Part shown: piece by piece, positions 49,936 to 63,774 of the stretch | Position numbering within the stretch: position 1 is the first letter of the stretch | How the letters are laid out: every line of letters starts with the position of its first letter | Assembly (NCBI RefSeq): GCF_019925205.1 | Contig: NC_083560.1 | Span: 59,256,270 to 59,320,269, forward strand | DNA: 64,000 nucleotides | Direction of reading: 5' to 3' | Source: Metopolophium dirhodum | Taxonomy: Eukaryota > Arthropoda > Insecta > Hemiptera > Aphididae | Notes under the pieces: model-generated | What the model saw: only the letters and a program-made list of their open reading frames with translations | Told to the model about the DNA's origin: nothing | Databases searched by the model: none | Position numbers and translations under genes: made by a program

Positions 49936-52900
49936 AATTACGTGAAAAAACCAATTAATTTCTATGTTTTTTTATATTTGTAATAATATCTATTGACACT
50001 ATACCTATACTCACTAAAATCAATACTGTTTACTTACATTGTACGTTACAAATATTTACAATATAATATAACATAATATGTAATATACAATATAAACATC
50101 CATCGAACTTGAAATAACATGATTTATTATATTGAAACATTTTGAAATAAATTATATTTAAAAAATACCGGTTAGTATTATATGACAGAGAAATCAGGTC
50201 ATTAAAAGATAAATATTTATTTAAAATAATACCACGTTTGGAAACCAACGTGTATGCACACATTTTGCACTATTTTACTGTTTAGAGCCTAATACAGCGT
50301 TACCCAGGGGCCAGGATATGCCACAAGGAGATTAGCTCTTAATCGTCTCCCAAAAATGTTTTTTGCAATTTAAAAATATTTTTTTTATTACATTTTATTG
50401 ACATAATATTATATTACATCATTAGGTCATTGATTACAAAAGTATTAAATCTATCAAAACCTTATTTTATATATTTAAATATATTTATTGTTTTTTTTCC
50501 GACAAAACGTTCACCGATGTCATATAAATACTTTCTCATATCATTGTCAACTTTAAATTCATTACAATTTTTTTTAAATATATTCAACATTATCTGAATC
50601 CTATTTTCTTATAATATATTTTTAACATTTCTCTTAATCTAACCAGGTAAACTTATAACTGAATACGACTTATTCTATATTTCTATGTGCCCAAACGTTC
50701 AGCGCCCAATACAATATATACAATATGCTGTTGAAGTAGATTGTAATAATTACCCTACATTGTAATATGTACCTCATTGAATAGGTATTTAAATCATGAG
50801 GGTGCTAATGCAATCAATATACCTATTTTACTTATTATTTAATCTATACAATTTTTTCGCCAACACAATATACATAATACCTGTATAGGTAATTGTTAAG
50901 ATATTGTAAATTATTTTATCATTATATCTATGGGTTCAGATCTTGTTATGTAGTTCCTACCTTTCTATAATAATTTAAACACATTTAATACATGTCAGGT
51001 ATATATTTAATTTTTATAATATTGCTATCGCATTCTTAGGTACAGATTCTAACTTGTTTATAATGTGTTGGCACAGCAATAAATTAAATTTATTATTCTA
51101 TTAGCAATATTACAATATTATCTATTCACTATTATACACTTCTGAACTGCTGCAGGCCTTAATATCGACCATATTATTATACAATTTCCATTTAATGATT
51201 TTATTTTGAAATACCTACACTGTTACAATTGTGCAGAATTCAAACAAATAATAAAATGTAGGTAATAATTATAATTTTAAAGATAATATTAACATGGAGT
51301 TCTAAAGGCAAAATGTTGATGACCTTAAAAATGATAAAATAGCCGCAATAATTCAATTTTTTTTTTCTTTAAATCGTAATACACGCACCTTGGTCCAATT
51401 AGAGAATTATTAATTATAATATCTGAGACTTAAGGCGAAAATGGCAGTTACTAGGTGTTTGTAAAATTCTTTCAGTTCTACTAATCACTCAAACAGTTTC
51501 CAACGAAATCCACTCCCAATAGTTGCGTTCACTTAATTGCCGATTGTATATTCTCAACGAATAAAACTAATGAATACAACCGGAATTAATTTACTTGATA
51601 ACTATTATATTATGTTCACTTATATAATAAATGTGTCTATTATGCATCATAATAGTACGTTTTATTTGAAGTATTATAGGTACCTAGGTGTCCACTGTGC
51701 AAGTCTTATAATTAGAGAAGAGTATCGGTTTGCAACAATATCAAACATCAGATGTCAGATCAATATCAATATATATAGTTAATAAGTACGACATCGCACA
51801 ATACGAGACACATGTTGTATACTATTTTATTTAAAACTGATGATTTACCCCATTTTATTCTAAACGACAAAGACGAACAAATTTGTCGGTAACATCTTCT
51901 CAATTTGTGAGACCTATCATGCACGACTTAACCCGTATAAATGTATAATTTTACTATATTAATGTTATGTATCCGATCATTGTGTTATTTTTTCATCAAA
52001 CCCATTTTTTGTTGCAGTTATCAGTTTATTCTTTGAGAATAATAGCATTTGACTGTTGTGATTTAACTGTGAGAACTATAATGTTATGCATTTAAAATAT
52101 ATTCATAATATTTTGAATGCAAGATATGGACGAATCTGAACGGATGAAAAAAAATTATTTAACAACATTTTCAATCACAATTCACAATACAATTAATTTA
52201 AGTCAACAGATTCTTACTAAAAAAAAAATAAGATAGTTGATAATATATGTGTAGTATGGACATCGGCTATAATATCAAATATCGAATTCATAATAATTGA
52301 CATGTCGGCTCGCGGTCATCGAATTAAAATGAAAAATCGGTTCGGCGTCCAATTACCAGGGAAGTCACATTGACACAATATCTCTGATATAGTGGTATAA
52401 CTTATCGGATAATGTTATCCGACGAAATTCCTAATCTACAAAATGAATCAAATCGTGGGTACATAATTATTGAAAGGGAGACATTTTGAAAAACTAATAC
52501 TTCGCTGTAAGCCTGTATAGCAGTGTATTACGTGTATATTTACACAGGTATAGTTGGTATAGCTGTACCGTGGTATATTGTTAGGTATTGTATAGGTTTG
52601 GAACAGATATGACCTCGATCTGACACTTCTAGGTTATTAGTACCATACGATGAAAAATGTAAACAAGAATAAAATATAACGATTATAAAATATGTATATA
52701 ATGCTTAATTTGGATGAAACAATTATAGTTACCTACCTATCTAATTATTATGTGGTGATTTGTAGGTTGCTATATTATATTATGCACGTATCGTACTTTT
52801 ATTATTTCATGTAAGGGAAATAATAAACGATGATTTTAGTATGGGAAAATTAATATATATATTTGCCATTCTTCATTAAATTATAAAATAGAACGCTTAA

Positions 52901-54800
52901 TAATATATTATGTAGTATACCTACTCTTCAGTGAGTATCTATATAATAGCTATAATATATTGTTTATCGGTACGTAGTATAATAATATATTACCTGTTCT
53001 TTCGTGGAGTTGGTATTTAGGTATCTAATGTATTCAACTATACCTAACTTAATATATAGTAAATATCATAATATTAGATATTTAGATAGGTATAATGTAT
53101 AAAAAAAATATTTAATAACCTACCAACAATGTGTGTGTTTTTAAGAACACTATCAGGGTTTAAAAAATCTCCAAGTTCGTAAACTGTATAAAGAAAAAAT
53201 ATTTATGTTACTATCATTTTGATTTAGGACAAGGAAAATATATTCAAAAAAAAATGTTTGATCCTATAATTAAGTCTTTGTGGTCATATTATTATGAAAT
53301 TGTTTTGATCAGCAAATCGGATAAAACGTAATAAAAATGTTCGCAGTAGAACGTGAATATTTGAGATGAGATTTATATGCATTAGTCATCATATTAATGC
53401 TGATATATTTCAAATTAAACTATTTGAGTAGTATTATTTAAAATACAATTTATATGGCTTAAAATAAGTACTTTACCTTACTAAAATAGGTATTTTAATC
53501 GTTGTGAATCAATAGAATTACTGTTAATATTCGTGACAAACCTGTAAAAAAAAAAAAAAACATACATTAAAATGATGTAAACGTCATAATTTTTCTCTAA
53601 TTTTGCAGAATCACCGAATTTTATTTTAATGTTTACAACCCATAGTTAAATATACGATTCCTGCGGGATTGTAGCGATATAAAGGCAAACACACCAATTA
53701 CGGACCCGTCCGCATATTACTATATAGTAATATTATACATATAGGGGTGCTTGTTATAAAATTTAAATATCGAGCCGATGAACTCATTTATTTAATAATT
53801 ATTAATCAATGGGGGTGTATAAATACGAAGCTTTTTTTTTTTTTGTTCCTTTTTTTCACACCTAATATTATTTTGTTGTCGTTCATGGTACATTACGTAT
53901 TATAATAATATACTTTAGGTATTATGTTATATCGTATGCATATATTATTATAGACATACAGACATAAGGATTGCATTTAAGATTGTTGTCTCAACAATAC
54001 GTTTGAAAATAATATGTGAAATCAATGTATTCCGTTTTTACAAAACCTGCGAATTTGTATAGCCCAGACATGAAGCAGTGAGCTGTGCTGATCTCTGTAA
54101 GTCACATGTCTCCATAGTACTGCAGACGCAGCCGCGGCAGTGCAATAATTGAAATTGGGTTGAATGACCGTACAATATATTGTAGGTATACAAGTACAAT
54201 TACGAACAATACTCTGTTCGGTGAAAAAATTACAATTTCAAATAATAGGTACAATGCAAAAAAAAAAAAAAAATTATGCATACCTACCTATAATACATTG
54301 CACATTATTTTTGTAGGTACCTGCGTATGCGTGAAAGTCTTTGTGCGGTATAGCTTATTACTATAATATAGGTACCTACGTTATAATATTGTGTTCTCGA
54401 TTAAAAAAAAAAAAAAATAACGGAGAAAAATGTTTCACTACATTGGAACTATATATTCTAATGCTTTGATTTTTTTTTCATATTGTTCAAACACATAAAT
54501 TAACATTTTTTTACTGACTTAATTTGATATTATATTACAATAATATCTACACGTTGTAGTAACTACCGGCAATGCCTGTATATAGGTAGTTGTAGTCGCT
54601 ACGATATAATCTTAAATCAGTATATTTTATTACAAAAATTGCATGTGGGTAGTGTATGATAATGATTTCAATTTTATTGAAATACATGATAGGTAATATG
54701 TACACAAATTAATGTGAAATATTTATTTACAAATTTAATAAATTAGTGAACGAACAATATAATATAATATATCGACGTTTTTTTATTTTAATTGTTTTAA
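49936..54800. other. non-coding spacer
   Basis: Very AT-rich, with a short perfect hairpin TCGGATAA-TG-TTATCCGA at 52,405-52,422, poly-A runs at 53,547-53,561, 54,258-54,274 and 54,402-54,417, and poly-T at 53,831-53,845. No gene or bounded element is seen. Confidence 0.6.
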
Positions 54801-57800
54801 ATATTCTAGTATAGGCAACAACTAGTTGCAAAAACACAATATGACGTACTACGTGTTAAACCCAAAAAGGAACCTTCTTAATATCAAATCTTTATAAATA
54901 ATATTCAGTATAATATTGCAATAAACTCTCTTATTATTAAACTCTCACGATGATATTATAGGGTCTTATTATTAATATTCTGAATTTATAATTATATAAA
55001 ATATATTGCGTATGCATAGGTACACATTTATATTTATATATTTCCTACTACCTATGGAAGATTCATACATAATACTGTGTAGATTATTATTGTTACAGTG
55101 TACTTTGTTATTAATTATATTCTAAGCCGCTGACTCGGCGACGCACGACTGATTCGTTCCTAGGTCAAGACTGCGTTGATCTAAAAGTAGGACGGTTCCG
55201 GTTTTCGTGCGAACCGGATAAAAGCAGATCTAATTAAATTATAATAAATTTGGTAATATTTATATAACTACGTGTCTGGTGAAACTTAAAAAATTGATTA
55301 CTCGCATGTTTCAAGTGTGCGTCAAACATAACAGTTAAATATTATTGTTCCCTGTAAAAACAACTACTACAGCCAGAATCACAATAAACATATTGTTACA
55401 AATTTAGCAGAATATCGTGCTTTCTATCGAAAAATTCTTGTTTTTAGTATTTACTTTTTTTAGGCCATAACTATTTACTATATTTTAGTACCTATACCAA
55501 CTTATGATTATTATATTATTCGAATATTCGATGAATACTAGTTTAAAAAAAAAAAAAAAAAAACGTGGACAGGAATATACAGGATACAGAAACCGGGTCG
55601 GTCACTTTTTTCTCACTTCGCTCACCATCTCACAAAATAATGGTGGCACGGTGTTCGAAAAAACATTTCGTACGGAACTTGTGAATTTTGCTATTTCTTC
55701 GATAGGTGGTTGTTTTTTCGTTTATAAATTAGTGTATAGTCTTCTAAAGCTTGGATAAAAATAAATCATTACGTATTCACAAACAATAATATTATAGGTA
55801 CCTATAGTGTATTTCGATTTCTTGTCTATGAAGATTATTACAGAAAAGTAATAATATGACTCAGACGAGGAAATATTCCATTGGGCGGGGGGCCCTTCTT
55901 AAACGCTTTGAATGTTGATTAATATTTGTATGCTTATTTTTTCCGTTCTGTGAAAGTTATTTTTATGTTAATCTAGACAAATATAATATAAACATGAAAA
56001 AATGTTTGTTTATTCGTGGTGATATCTGGAATTAAACAGATTTTAAAATTGTTTTTACCATCAGAAAGCTACGACGCTATCCCAATGATATCTATAGGCT
56101 ATATTTTATATCGATAAGTGGTCTTTGATTTTTTTTTGCTAATTTGAGAATATTTGTAGAAGTAATTGAAATAATAATATATTTTTGTTTATACAGGGTT
56201 CTTATTGGTTAGTTACTAAAAATAAAATAGTTATTATGATTGAATATAATTTTTTTTAATTTGTATTTATATAACCTCTAGTACACAACTATTATTGCAG
56301 AATATAATTTTATACCTGTATTTTATAATTGGTCAAAACTATCAAAACCACACTAAATTATTAGATATACCCAACTTAGTAAAATATTGAAAATGTTGAT
56401 GTATATCTAAATCGAAATAATATATATATATATAAATATATCTACAAAATTTGAAAATTAAATTATATATTTTTGTTGCCACCTTAATTATAGTACTTTT
56501 CCACACTACTCGCTGGTATCACGATACCTATTTAGGGGAGGTTGATAGGGTGATTTTATCGGAAAAAAATACTTCACGGGAATAATTCTTAGGCCTTGTA
56601 GAATTGTCAGATTTTGATAACTATTTTTTTTTATCTAAAATAAGAAGACTTCCTACACGCCGCATCGAACTCGGATTTATTTTATTTTAAATAATAGTAT
56701 AATAAAATTTGTAAAAAAACGCTTAAAATTGTATTACTTTTGAAGACATATTATACAGTTTGAGATTAAAATATTGAAAAACGGAGTTCGATGCAGCCTG
56801 TAGAATATTACGCTCTATTAACTTAAAAAAAAATAATATTAAATTTGGTTGATTCTACAGAACGAACAGGATCATTATTCCCGTTGAGAGTATTTTTGTG
56901 TACAAAATTACATTGGCACCAGCACAATCTAACTTTGTGTACTTAGGATAATTATAGGTTTTTAATATATGGGGAGCGATGTTTATTTTTAAATTATAGT
57001 AATCAATAATAATCTATTAACTCTTGGTAGTTTTAAGTTTTTCTCAAATTTAGAAAGTGCTAAATTAAATATTATACCTATTTCTTACTTTTTAAAACCA
57101 TTTTAAGGACTATTAATCTCAGTAAGTACATACTTTAATAATTCAGAAATACTTGTTCAAATATTTATTTAGATTGGTACATTAACATTTTTTTCAAAAA
57201 ACCATCTGTTTAATAATTTATAGTAAAAAAGGACAGTTCACATTTGATAAAAGAAAATTGTTATCGCCGCAGGACACTTCTCAAATGTTATGAAAAATCT
57301 ATGTATTTTAAAATATGGTCCTTAACAAGTTAAAAGTTCACTTACAGAATACAAAAATCAGAATTTTGTTTTATTATTCACTATTAAATTAAAATATGAT
57401 GGCGAGCATGCTTGGTGAATCGTTCTGTATAATATATTGAGAGACCTGCTGAGACCTTTCAATACATCAGTATAAAGATTTCTGAACATATTTTTTTTTA
57501 CGTGTCATCGATAACTGTAGGAGGAACTTATGTTGGTATTGCTTGTCCTCAAAGTTTTCTGAACATCTGAACCATTATATTATTATCATAAATGTTTAAT
57601 TCTCTAATACACAGGGTATTTTGTAACTAGAATTTTGGGACGATACATAAGTTATATAACAGAATACCGAAATAAGTATAAGTACCTATCTATATTCTAT
57701 AGCTCTTACAAATTTAAAAACATAAATGTTTTTTTTTATATGTATGTAATATTATATAGGTACGTGTGAAATGTTCAAAAACAATATATTATCCAACAAA

Positions 57801-59930
57801 GGCATGACATCTATGATTACCTATAGCTATGGAAATTTAAATCGTGTCGTATAGGTGATAAAAATTCAAATACTCTACCGTCAGAATTCTACACGTATAA
57901 TAGGTATACTTCACTATACACATTTATTTAATGAATAAACCTAACATGGACTTCGGCGCCAATGTACCTACGTGTTCGTGTATGGGACATGGGTACGTGT
58001 TTCTATGAAATTATCTCAATGCTTATATTAGCATTTACTATTTAGCCATTTAGGGTGATATTAATTTTGATTTTTCTTCGACCTTCACACGCGCGCGCAT
58101 TAACACCATATAATAATAATAATAATAATATATACTGAACAATATTATAATTGAATAATATATAATGTTTATAATACCACCACATCAATATCATGCGATA
58201 TTCGCAAATAACTTATTTTATTCAATGCATATTATCCATGTGATGCTCATTCGATTTGTACAATATATTTTAACAGCTTTTTTTTTATTATTATATAGGT
58301 AATAGTATAAATTATTATAGTATCCTATATAAAATATATTATTGCTGAAAAAATTATTTATATTAAGTGACCGGCGTTCACTTATTTTAAAGTTTAATCT
58401 CTAAAACAGTAAATGCTTATAAATTATATTATATTACTTACATTAAATATATTGAATTTTTACTTAAAAAGTTTAAAATTGTATTCGAGTTTAAGGTTTA
58501 AAAAACTAGGGTTTAATACGCGTACACATTATGTTGTCCACTACATCAATATTCAAACGATTATGTGAATAATAAAATGTTCGATGTATCAAAAAAATTG
58601 ACATTTTCAGATAAATATAATAGTGTTTTGGCGCACCATCGACGATTAACTTTGAAACGTAGTAAGTGCCTATTATTATAATATTGTTGAAATGGAGCGA
58701 GAAAACAACCTGTTGCACGTCAAACAAATCATCCGGTATATAATATTTACATTCGCGTTTAAGCTTTGACCTGTAAGTGTTTGTATTTGCACAACGCTCC
58801 GACTTAACTACCTACGCACAAATTATACAATACGCTCTTTGTTGTTTGTTATATTTGCCAAATATTTAATATGCCGTGTATTAAGAAACGAACCAACTCT
58901 GTTCGGAGTCATTTTGTTGTTATCCCAAATTCGTTGTTATTTTAAAACCAATCACCAGCGTATACCGCGGTATACCACGAGCTGACGTCTGCACCGGCAG
59001 TCGACGGTGTATTATTTTTATCTTTAGAATAGCATCCGGGGATCACTTGAATTTTGTCTTCGTTTACCCACCTGAACGAATCGATAATATTTAAATCGTG
59101 TACGCTTGTCCCCGAATAATTCCAAGTACGTACGTACCTTACACCGCGCACACATTTATATTAATAATATATATATTACAACACTTGTACGCAAATAGTG
59201 TCTACAGGATTCGTGATGAAAGTTAAACGGTCTTATAGTTGGCACTATGCCTGAAATTAAAAAAAATTATATGTAATTTGTATGCATGCGTTATTTGTAT
59301 GCTACAGGCACAACTGTAGACTTTTCGTGGACATCAATAATCTAGGAAGTGTGCGTATAATATACAATACAAACAATATAATATATTTATATAGTTAGGT
59401 GTGTATATTATTAATTACTCGATTATAATAGATATAGATAGGTATATGTAAATATTTTTAGACAATTATTACCGTTTATATTATCGGTATTATATCGGAC
59501 CAATAATATAATATTATAATCACATCCATATGTCAATAGTAAAAACTATAATAAACAACACTGTGATCTAGCGTGACTACGTAATTGAGTTTTACTTAAG
59601 TCTTGTCAAAAGAACGATTTTCAACTGTTCATCAGTGGGTAGCTACGCATGCCTATATTATATCTGAGAATTAAATGTTGCTTGATTATATTCCTATATA
59701 TATATATTAAGCAGGTATACAAATTAAAAAACTTATTAGTATGTATAATGGATATATTTTATTCTTTTCAAAAGTATTCCATATTGACATAATGACATAT
59801 ACTCGAAATATATTTCTGCTGAAACCTCACATGGAAACTGTTAGGTAATTAAGATAAGTTAAAACAGCAGACTAATAAAAACCTGCAGTGATAGATTGAA
59901 GTTTAATAGTTTTCAAATATTTTTTAAACG
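54801..59930. other. non-coding spacer
   Basis: A GC-richer piece at 55,124-55,230 (CGCTGACTCGGCGACGCACG) and a CpG-richer piece at 58,940-59,160 stand out. The minus-strand frame over the latter (RTWNYSGTSVHDLNIIDSF) is open for 69 codons but starts at GTG and resembles nothing I know. CAGGGTTCTTATTGG at 56,195 and CAGGGTATTTTGTAAC at 57,613 resemble TIR ends but are in direct, not inverted, orientation. ATA/AAT tracts occur at 58,112-58,131. Confidence 0.55.
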
Positions 59931-59934
59931 ATTT

Positions 59935-60520
59935 AGGACCAACCATATAGTATATATATTTCCCCGATACCCTGAAATCCTATCTACAGAAATTGTTTGC
60001 AGATGACACGACCATTTTCATAAAGAAACAAAATATACATTCCCAGGAATCATCTATACAAAAAAAATCAATTGTCTTTAAATTAAGTCACCATTTGGTT
60101 TAAAAATGGACATTAAACACCAACCCGAGCAAAAGGGCGACAAAATATATACAACGCTCATTTATGTAGAAAACCTAGCCATAGAATGGAATGATAAAGA
60201 TGACTCAGTTAAGTTTTAAGTATTTTTCTCGATGAAAAGCTTACATGGAATATTCATATCAACAAAAAAACGCATGGTAAGCTATACCATAATCAGAATT
60301 CTTTAACGCTTAGTAAACCACAAATCAACAATACAGAAAAACCCCCTTTAAAAACTGGATTAAAACCCAGTTCAAACAATTTTCCATATGAAACTCAAAC
60401 ATCCGAAGGCCGTGCAAAATAAGATAGGAACCAATATATAAATAGACGTCTACGACCCCCGACTACGACAAGACGTACTCCTATCGGATGTCACTGATAA
60501 CTCTTACAGCGATGAGTAAT
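59935..60520 (+). pseudogene. jockey-like LINE reverse transcriptase fragment, copy B
   Basis: The frame around 59,970-60,090 gives KLFADDTTIFIKKQNIHSQE. FADD at 59,996-60,007 is the catalytic (Y/F)xDD motif of reverse transcriptase. KWTLNTNPSKRATKYIQRS follows, equivalent to the WxLxxNxxKTxxIxF motif. IEWN and the LGVxLD region (60,180-60,260) are decayed, and the 3' end RRLRPPTTTRRTP aligns at DNA level with copy A. At least six stops or frame changes exist. The order catalytic motif, thumb, 3' end fits a 5'-truncated jockey-clade insertion. It has no surviving function. Confidence 0.85.
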
Positions 60521-61339
60521 ACTTGCACACAAACTGTAGTTATATATAAATATTAATTCATTTTTTATAGTCACTAACTATAGAACACAACTTTTCTAAA
60601 ATGTTTAATATTATAATACGTAATATTATCAAACTTTTAACAACATGAAATGTGTTGAGTTGTCGACACGTTTTAAATAAAATATAAAAACTTAGGTATA
60701 GGTAGGTACTTACTTATGAATAATATTTAATATAATTCACTTTAACACTTTTCAATAATTGTTGTGGACTATACCATATCATTGCTTAACTGTCCATCAC
60801 AGATGTGTATTTAAATGAATTACTTATTGTATTATCGTATGTCAATCAAATTGTGTTAAATTATATTGTATGCTTAGGTAATATCTCAAATTTAAAATAT
60901 AATTTAAGACAGAAAAACATCGTTAAGTTATTGAACTTAATTAGAATCTATGGTAAATATTATATTACGTTATTCAACTAAACTATATTCCTTATATACT
61001 TACTTCTGTTTCAGTAAAATTCAATAGCTAGACGTTTGAAATGTTTTCACAACCCGATAATTTTCTTATTATATACTTTGAAATAATTGAACTACCGGTT
61101 TTTATATATAATAATATTGAAGTAAGTAGGTACTTAAATATTTAATACTTTGATCAAATGAATAATATTATAGTAAACAGTATATTCATTATTCAGATGA
61201 GTTTTATCATTGGGTGTATATTATATTGAAAAATAAACTAATTATTGATGTCTAGTAAATTGGTAATGGTGCTTTTAGTTTTCTGATGATGTTTGTAATA
61301 ACTAATTGCTATATAAAGTAGGTAGTGAGTTCAGTTATA
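60521..61339. other. non-coding spacer
   Basis: AT-rich DNA between the LINE fragment and the next hAT-like element, with no gene or repeat structure seen. Confidence 0.6.
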
Positions 61340-61347
61340 GTTAAAAA

Positions 61348-61785
61348 AGTGTTCGGCCTTATCTAGATGAATATATAGATAATTATTTGTTCATATTTTA
61401 TCTTATCTATATAAATAGTTACAAGGTATCTAAACGTTCATCTTAGATAACTTTTTTACTAATATAAATAAATTCATCTAAATACATTTTTTATTGATAA
61501 AAATCGCGAAATTGTACAAACGCATTTTAAATATTTATATAGATTCTCAAACCAAGTATATGGTTTATAAATAATGTAATTATTTTTATTTATATCATTA
61601 TTGTTATTATGTTCCTAGTGCCCAACTAAAATATACCTAAATTTCAAACCCATTTAAAAAAAATTGTATCTTTTTTTTATCTAGATAATTCAGTATTCAT
61701 ATTTATCTTTATCTAGATAAATATGAGTTAAGTTATCTTTTATATTTATCTAGATAAAAAAAATACTTATCTAATCCGAACACTG
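61348..61785. mobile_element. hAT-like element with TTATCTAGATAA palindromes, 438 bp
   Basis: The left end AGTGTTCGGCCTTATCTAGAT and the reverse complement of the right end, CAGTGTTCGGATTAGATAAG, share AGTGTTCGG. Flanking 8-mers GTTAAAAA (61,340-61,347) and GTTATAAA (61,786-61,793) agree at 7 of 8. The exact 12-bp palindrome TTATCTAGATAA occurs at 61,677-61,688, 61,709-61,720 and 61,746-61,757. A one-base variant is near 61,369, and partial forms (TAGATAA, TTATCTA) lie around it. These look like subterminal transposase sites. No coding frame is inside. Confidence 0.75.
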
Positions 61786-61793
61786 GTTATAAA

Positions 61794-62742
61794 GTACAAT
61801 ACAATAATTATTAAACTGTTATATTTTGCTGTTTTTGTAATGAAAACTTGAGCATAATGAATTTGATAATTGTTTATTATGTTTATACTTTATGTTCGGA
61901 AATATAAGATAAAAATCATAAGATATTTGGTTTTATTTTCAACCGATACTCATTCGTTCATCAATTATAATTGTAATTATAAAGTAAGTACCAAATTATG
62001 CTAGGTACGTAGGTATGTCTTGTGTAACTATAAAAATAGTTGAATACACTATAGTATAAATTATATATTTTGTTACCTGCTATAGATATTTTATTTAGTG
62101 TTATTGGTTAATACTATTCAATATATTTGCTCACACAAATTACACAATATAAAATATATAATAATATCTTAATAGTAACTTTAATAGGTACGTATAATAT
62201 TATTTATCGACAATAATTTTCGACAATAACTAAAGAGTAAATTAAATTTTCTGAAGAGCGTATAGGTAGATAGATTATAAATGTATAATGTAAAATACTA
62301 TAATATAATAATTATATAACTTAATATTTATATAACAGACATTTGAAATAGGTTATGCCGGATAGGTAGGGTAACATATCACCGGATGGTATCATCCCTC
62401 GACCCCCGGGGACGCCCGCCCCTCTGCAACCACCTACTCCGACTCACTCTTCTTGTATTTTTAGCTAGTAACTACCAATATAATAGTACCTGCACACACA
62501 ACGATCGAAATTAATATTGTTACATTTTAAAAAAACGCGATTTTTAATAATCCTATGTTATCCGAGCCACATCCTTGCGCCCTTCCACATCGGAGTTTTT
62601 TTTTCTAGTCCACGACCTTGACGAACGTCACGTATACATAACACACTTCGTATATAACGCGTACTAGGTATATAATATCGTGTGGGTACACTTAATACGT
62701 GATTGGTGACATAATACATTAATGATATTATTATTATATATA
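61794..62742. other. non-coding spacer with a GC-rich patch
   Basis: The part 62,345-62,460 is unusually GC-rich (CCTCGACCCCCGGGGACGCC). A second GC-richer part lies at 62,560-62,660. Neither shows a recognisable gene. They may mark regulatory DNA near a gene beyond the window. Confidence 0.45.
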
Positions 62743-63770
62743 CAGGATGTAACAGGAAGACATGTAAAATTAAATAACATTTGCAGTTCTGAACATAATT
62801 TTATTTTATATATATTATGTTTTACAGGCGATTGCAATACCTGTATATAATAGTATAACATATATTTATTTTTAATACTGAAAATAAAAAAATAAAATCT
62901 GATAATAATTGTTTTTGAAAAATTAAAAATAGCCAATGCGGTGTAAATCTTGTTTTTAGACAAATATTGACACTAAAACTTTTATTTAAGTCATGTAGTT
63001 TATTTTTGAAAAAAATTTGAAATCCCATTATTTTTTTTTAGTAAAGTTGAACCAGTCGTCAAAAACATTTTAAAATCAAAAAGTATAAATATGGTTTTTA
63101 AATAGGTACTTACTTGTTGCAATATGAATATTATTTTTTCAAATTGATGATTTATTTCAAATCAATATGAAATTTTAAAACTAAATAACTTGGAACAATG
63201 TTTTTACAGTCAAAAGTTTTTTTTTCAAAACCATATTATTTACGAATTGGCTATTTTGAAGTATTCAATTGAAAAACAAGTGGTCAAGTGGGCACCGCTC
63301 TGTTGTACAGTAGTTGTAATGGATGTATTTTTATTTGAATACAATGATAAACCATTGTATATGAAAAACGATTCTGAGCGGTTAGCGTAGTCCTTATATT
63401 ATTATTATTTTTTATTTGTTGCTATGGTGATACACAGAGCGTTAGAAATTAAAATCCCATTTTAAGCGGTTTTTCGTAATTTTTCGGTTGTTTTTCTCGA
63501 CGCTTTCTAAAACTACTTGGAATTTTCAATTTTGACCTGCCAAAAGTACCAACTAGGTTCACTTTTCTATCAGAAAAGATGCTTATCTCAAAAACCGAAG
63601 CATGCTTACTATCCAAAATGTTGCTGACAGACAGACAAAAAAAACACACATCATTGTAAAACCAATTCATTCATTCGCTCCGCTCAGGACCTAAAAAATT
63701 TTAAAAAGTATTGATCGGAACAAGTTATTTCGCTTGTCAGGCCTTCCTGTATAGTTATATATACATCCTG
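62743..63770. mobile_element. TIR element with TA target duplication, 1,028 bp
   Basis: The left end CAGGATGTAACAGGAAGAC matches the reverse complement of the right end, CAGGATGTA-(12 bases)-ACAGGAAGGC, if a short TA-rich insertion in the right arm is allowed. TA dinucleotides sit outside both ends (62,741-62,742 and 63,771-63,772), so Tc1/mariner-like target use is likely, but the superfamily is not certain. The inside has no transposase. It holds GAAAAACGATTCTGAGCGG near 63,362 and, to the right, the dispersed-repeat core whose fragments recur at 2.3, 24.1 and 35.9 kb. Confidence 0.65.
63425..63700 (+). repeat. dispersed-repeat core, longest copy in the window
   Basis: This segment has TATGGTGATACACAGAGCG, TTTTCGGTTGTTTTTCTCG, CCAAAAGTACCAACTAGGTT and ACACACATCATTGTAAAACC in order. 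Pieces of it are found at 2,330-2,412 (same strand) and at 24,090-24,205 and 35,870-36,010 (opposite strand). It lies in the right half of the 62,743-63,770 TIR element. The minus-strand 73-codon frame over it is non-genic. Confidence 0.7.
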
Positions 63771-63774
63771 TAGT

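Noticed and set aside
56195..57630. CAGGGTTCTTATTGG and CAGGGTATTTTGTAAC as paired element ends
   Set aside because: They are in direct orientation and differ after the first six bases, so they are not inverted termini.
58942..59151. 69-codon frame, minus strand
   Set aside because: It starts at GTG, has no family resemblance, and a GTAAGG donor-like site near its beginning argues against continuous translation.
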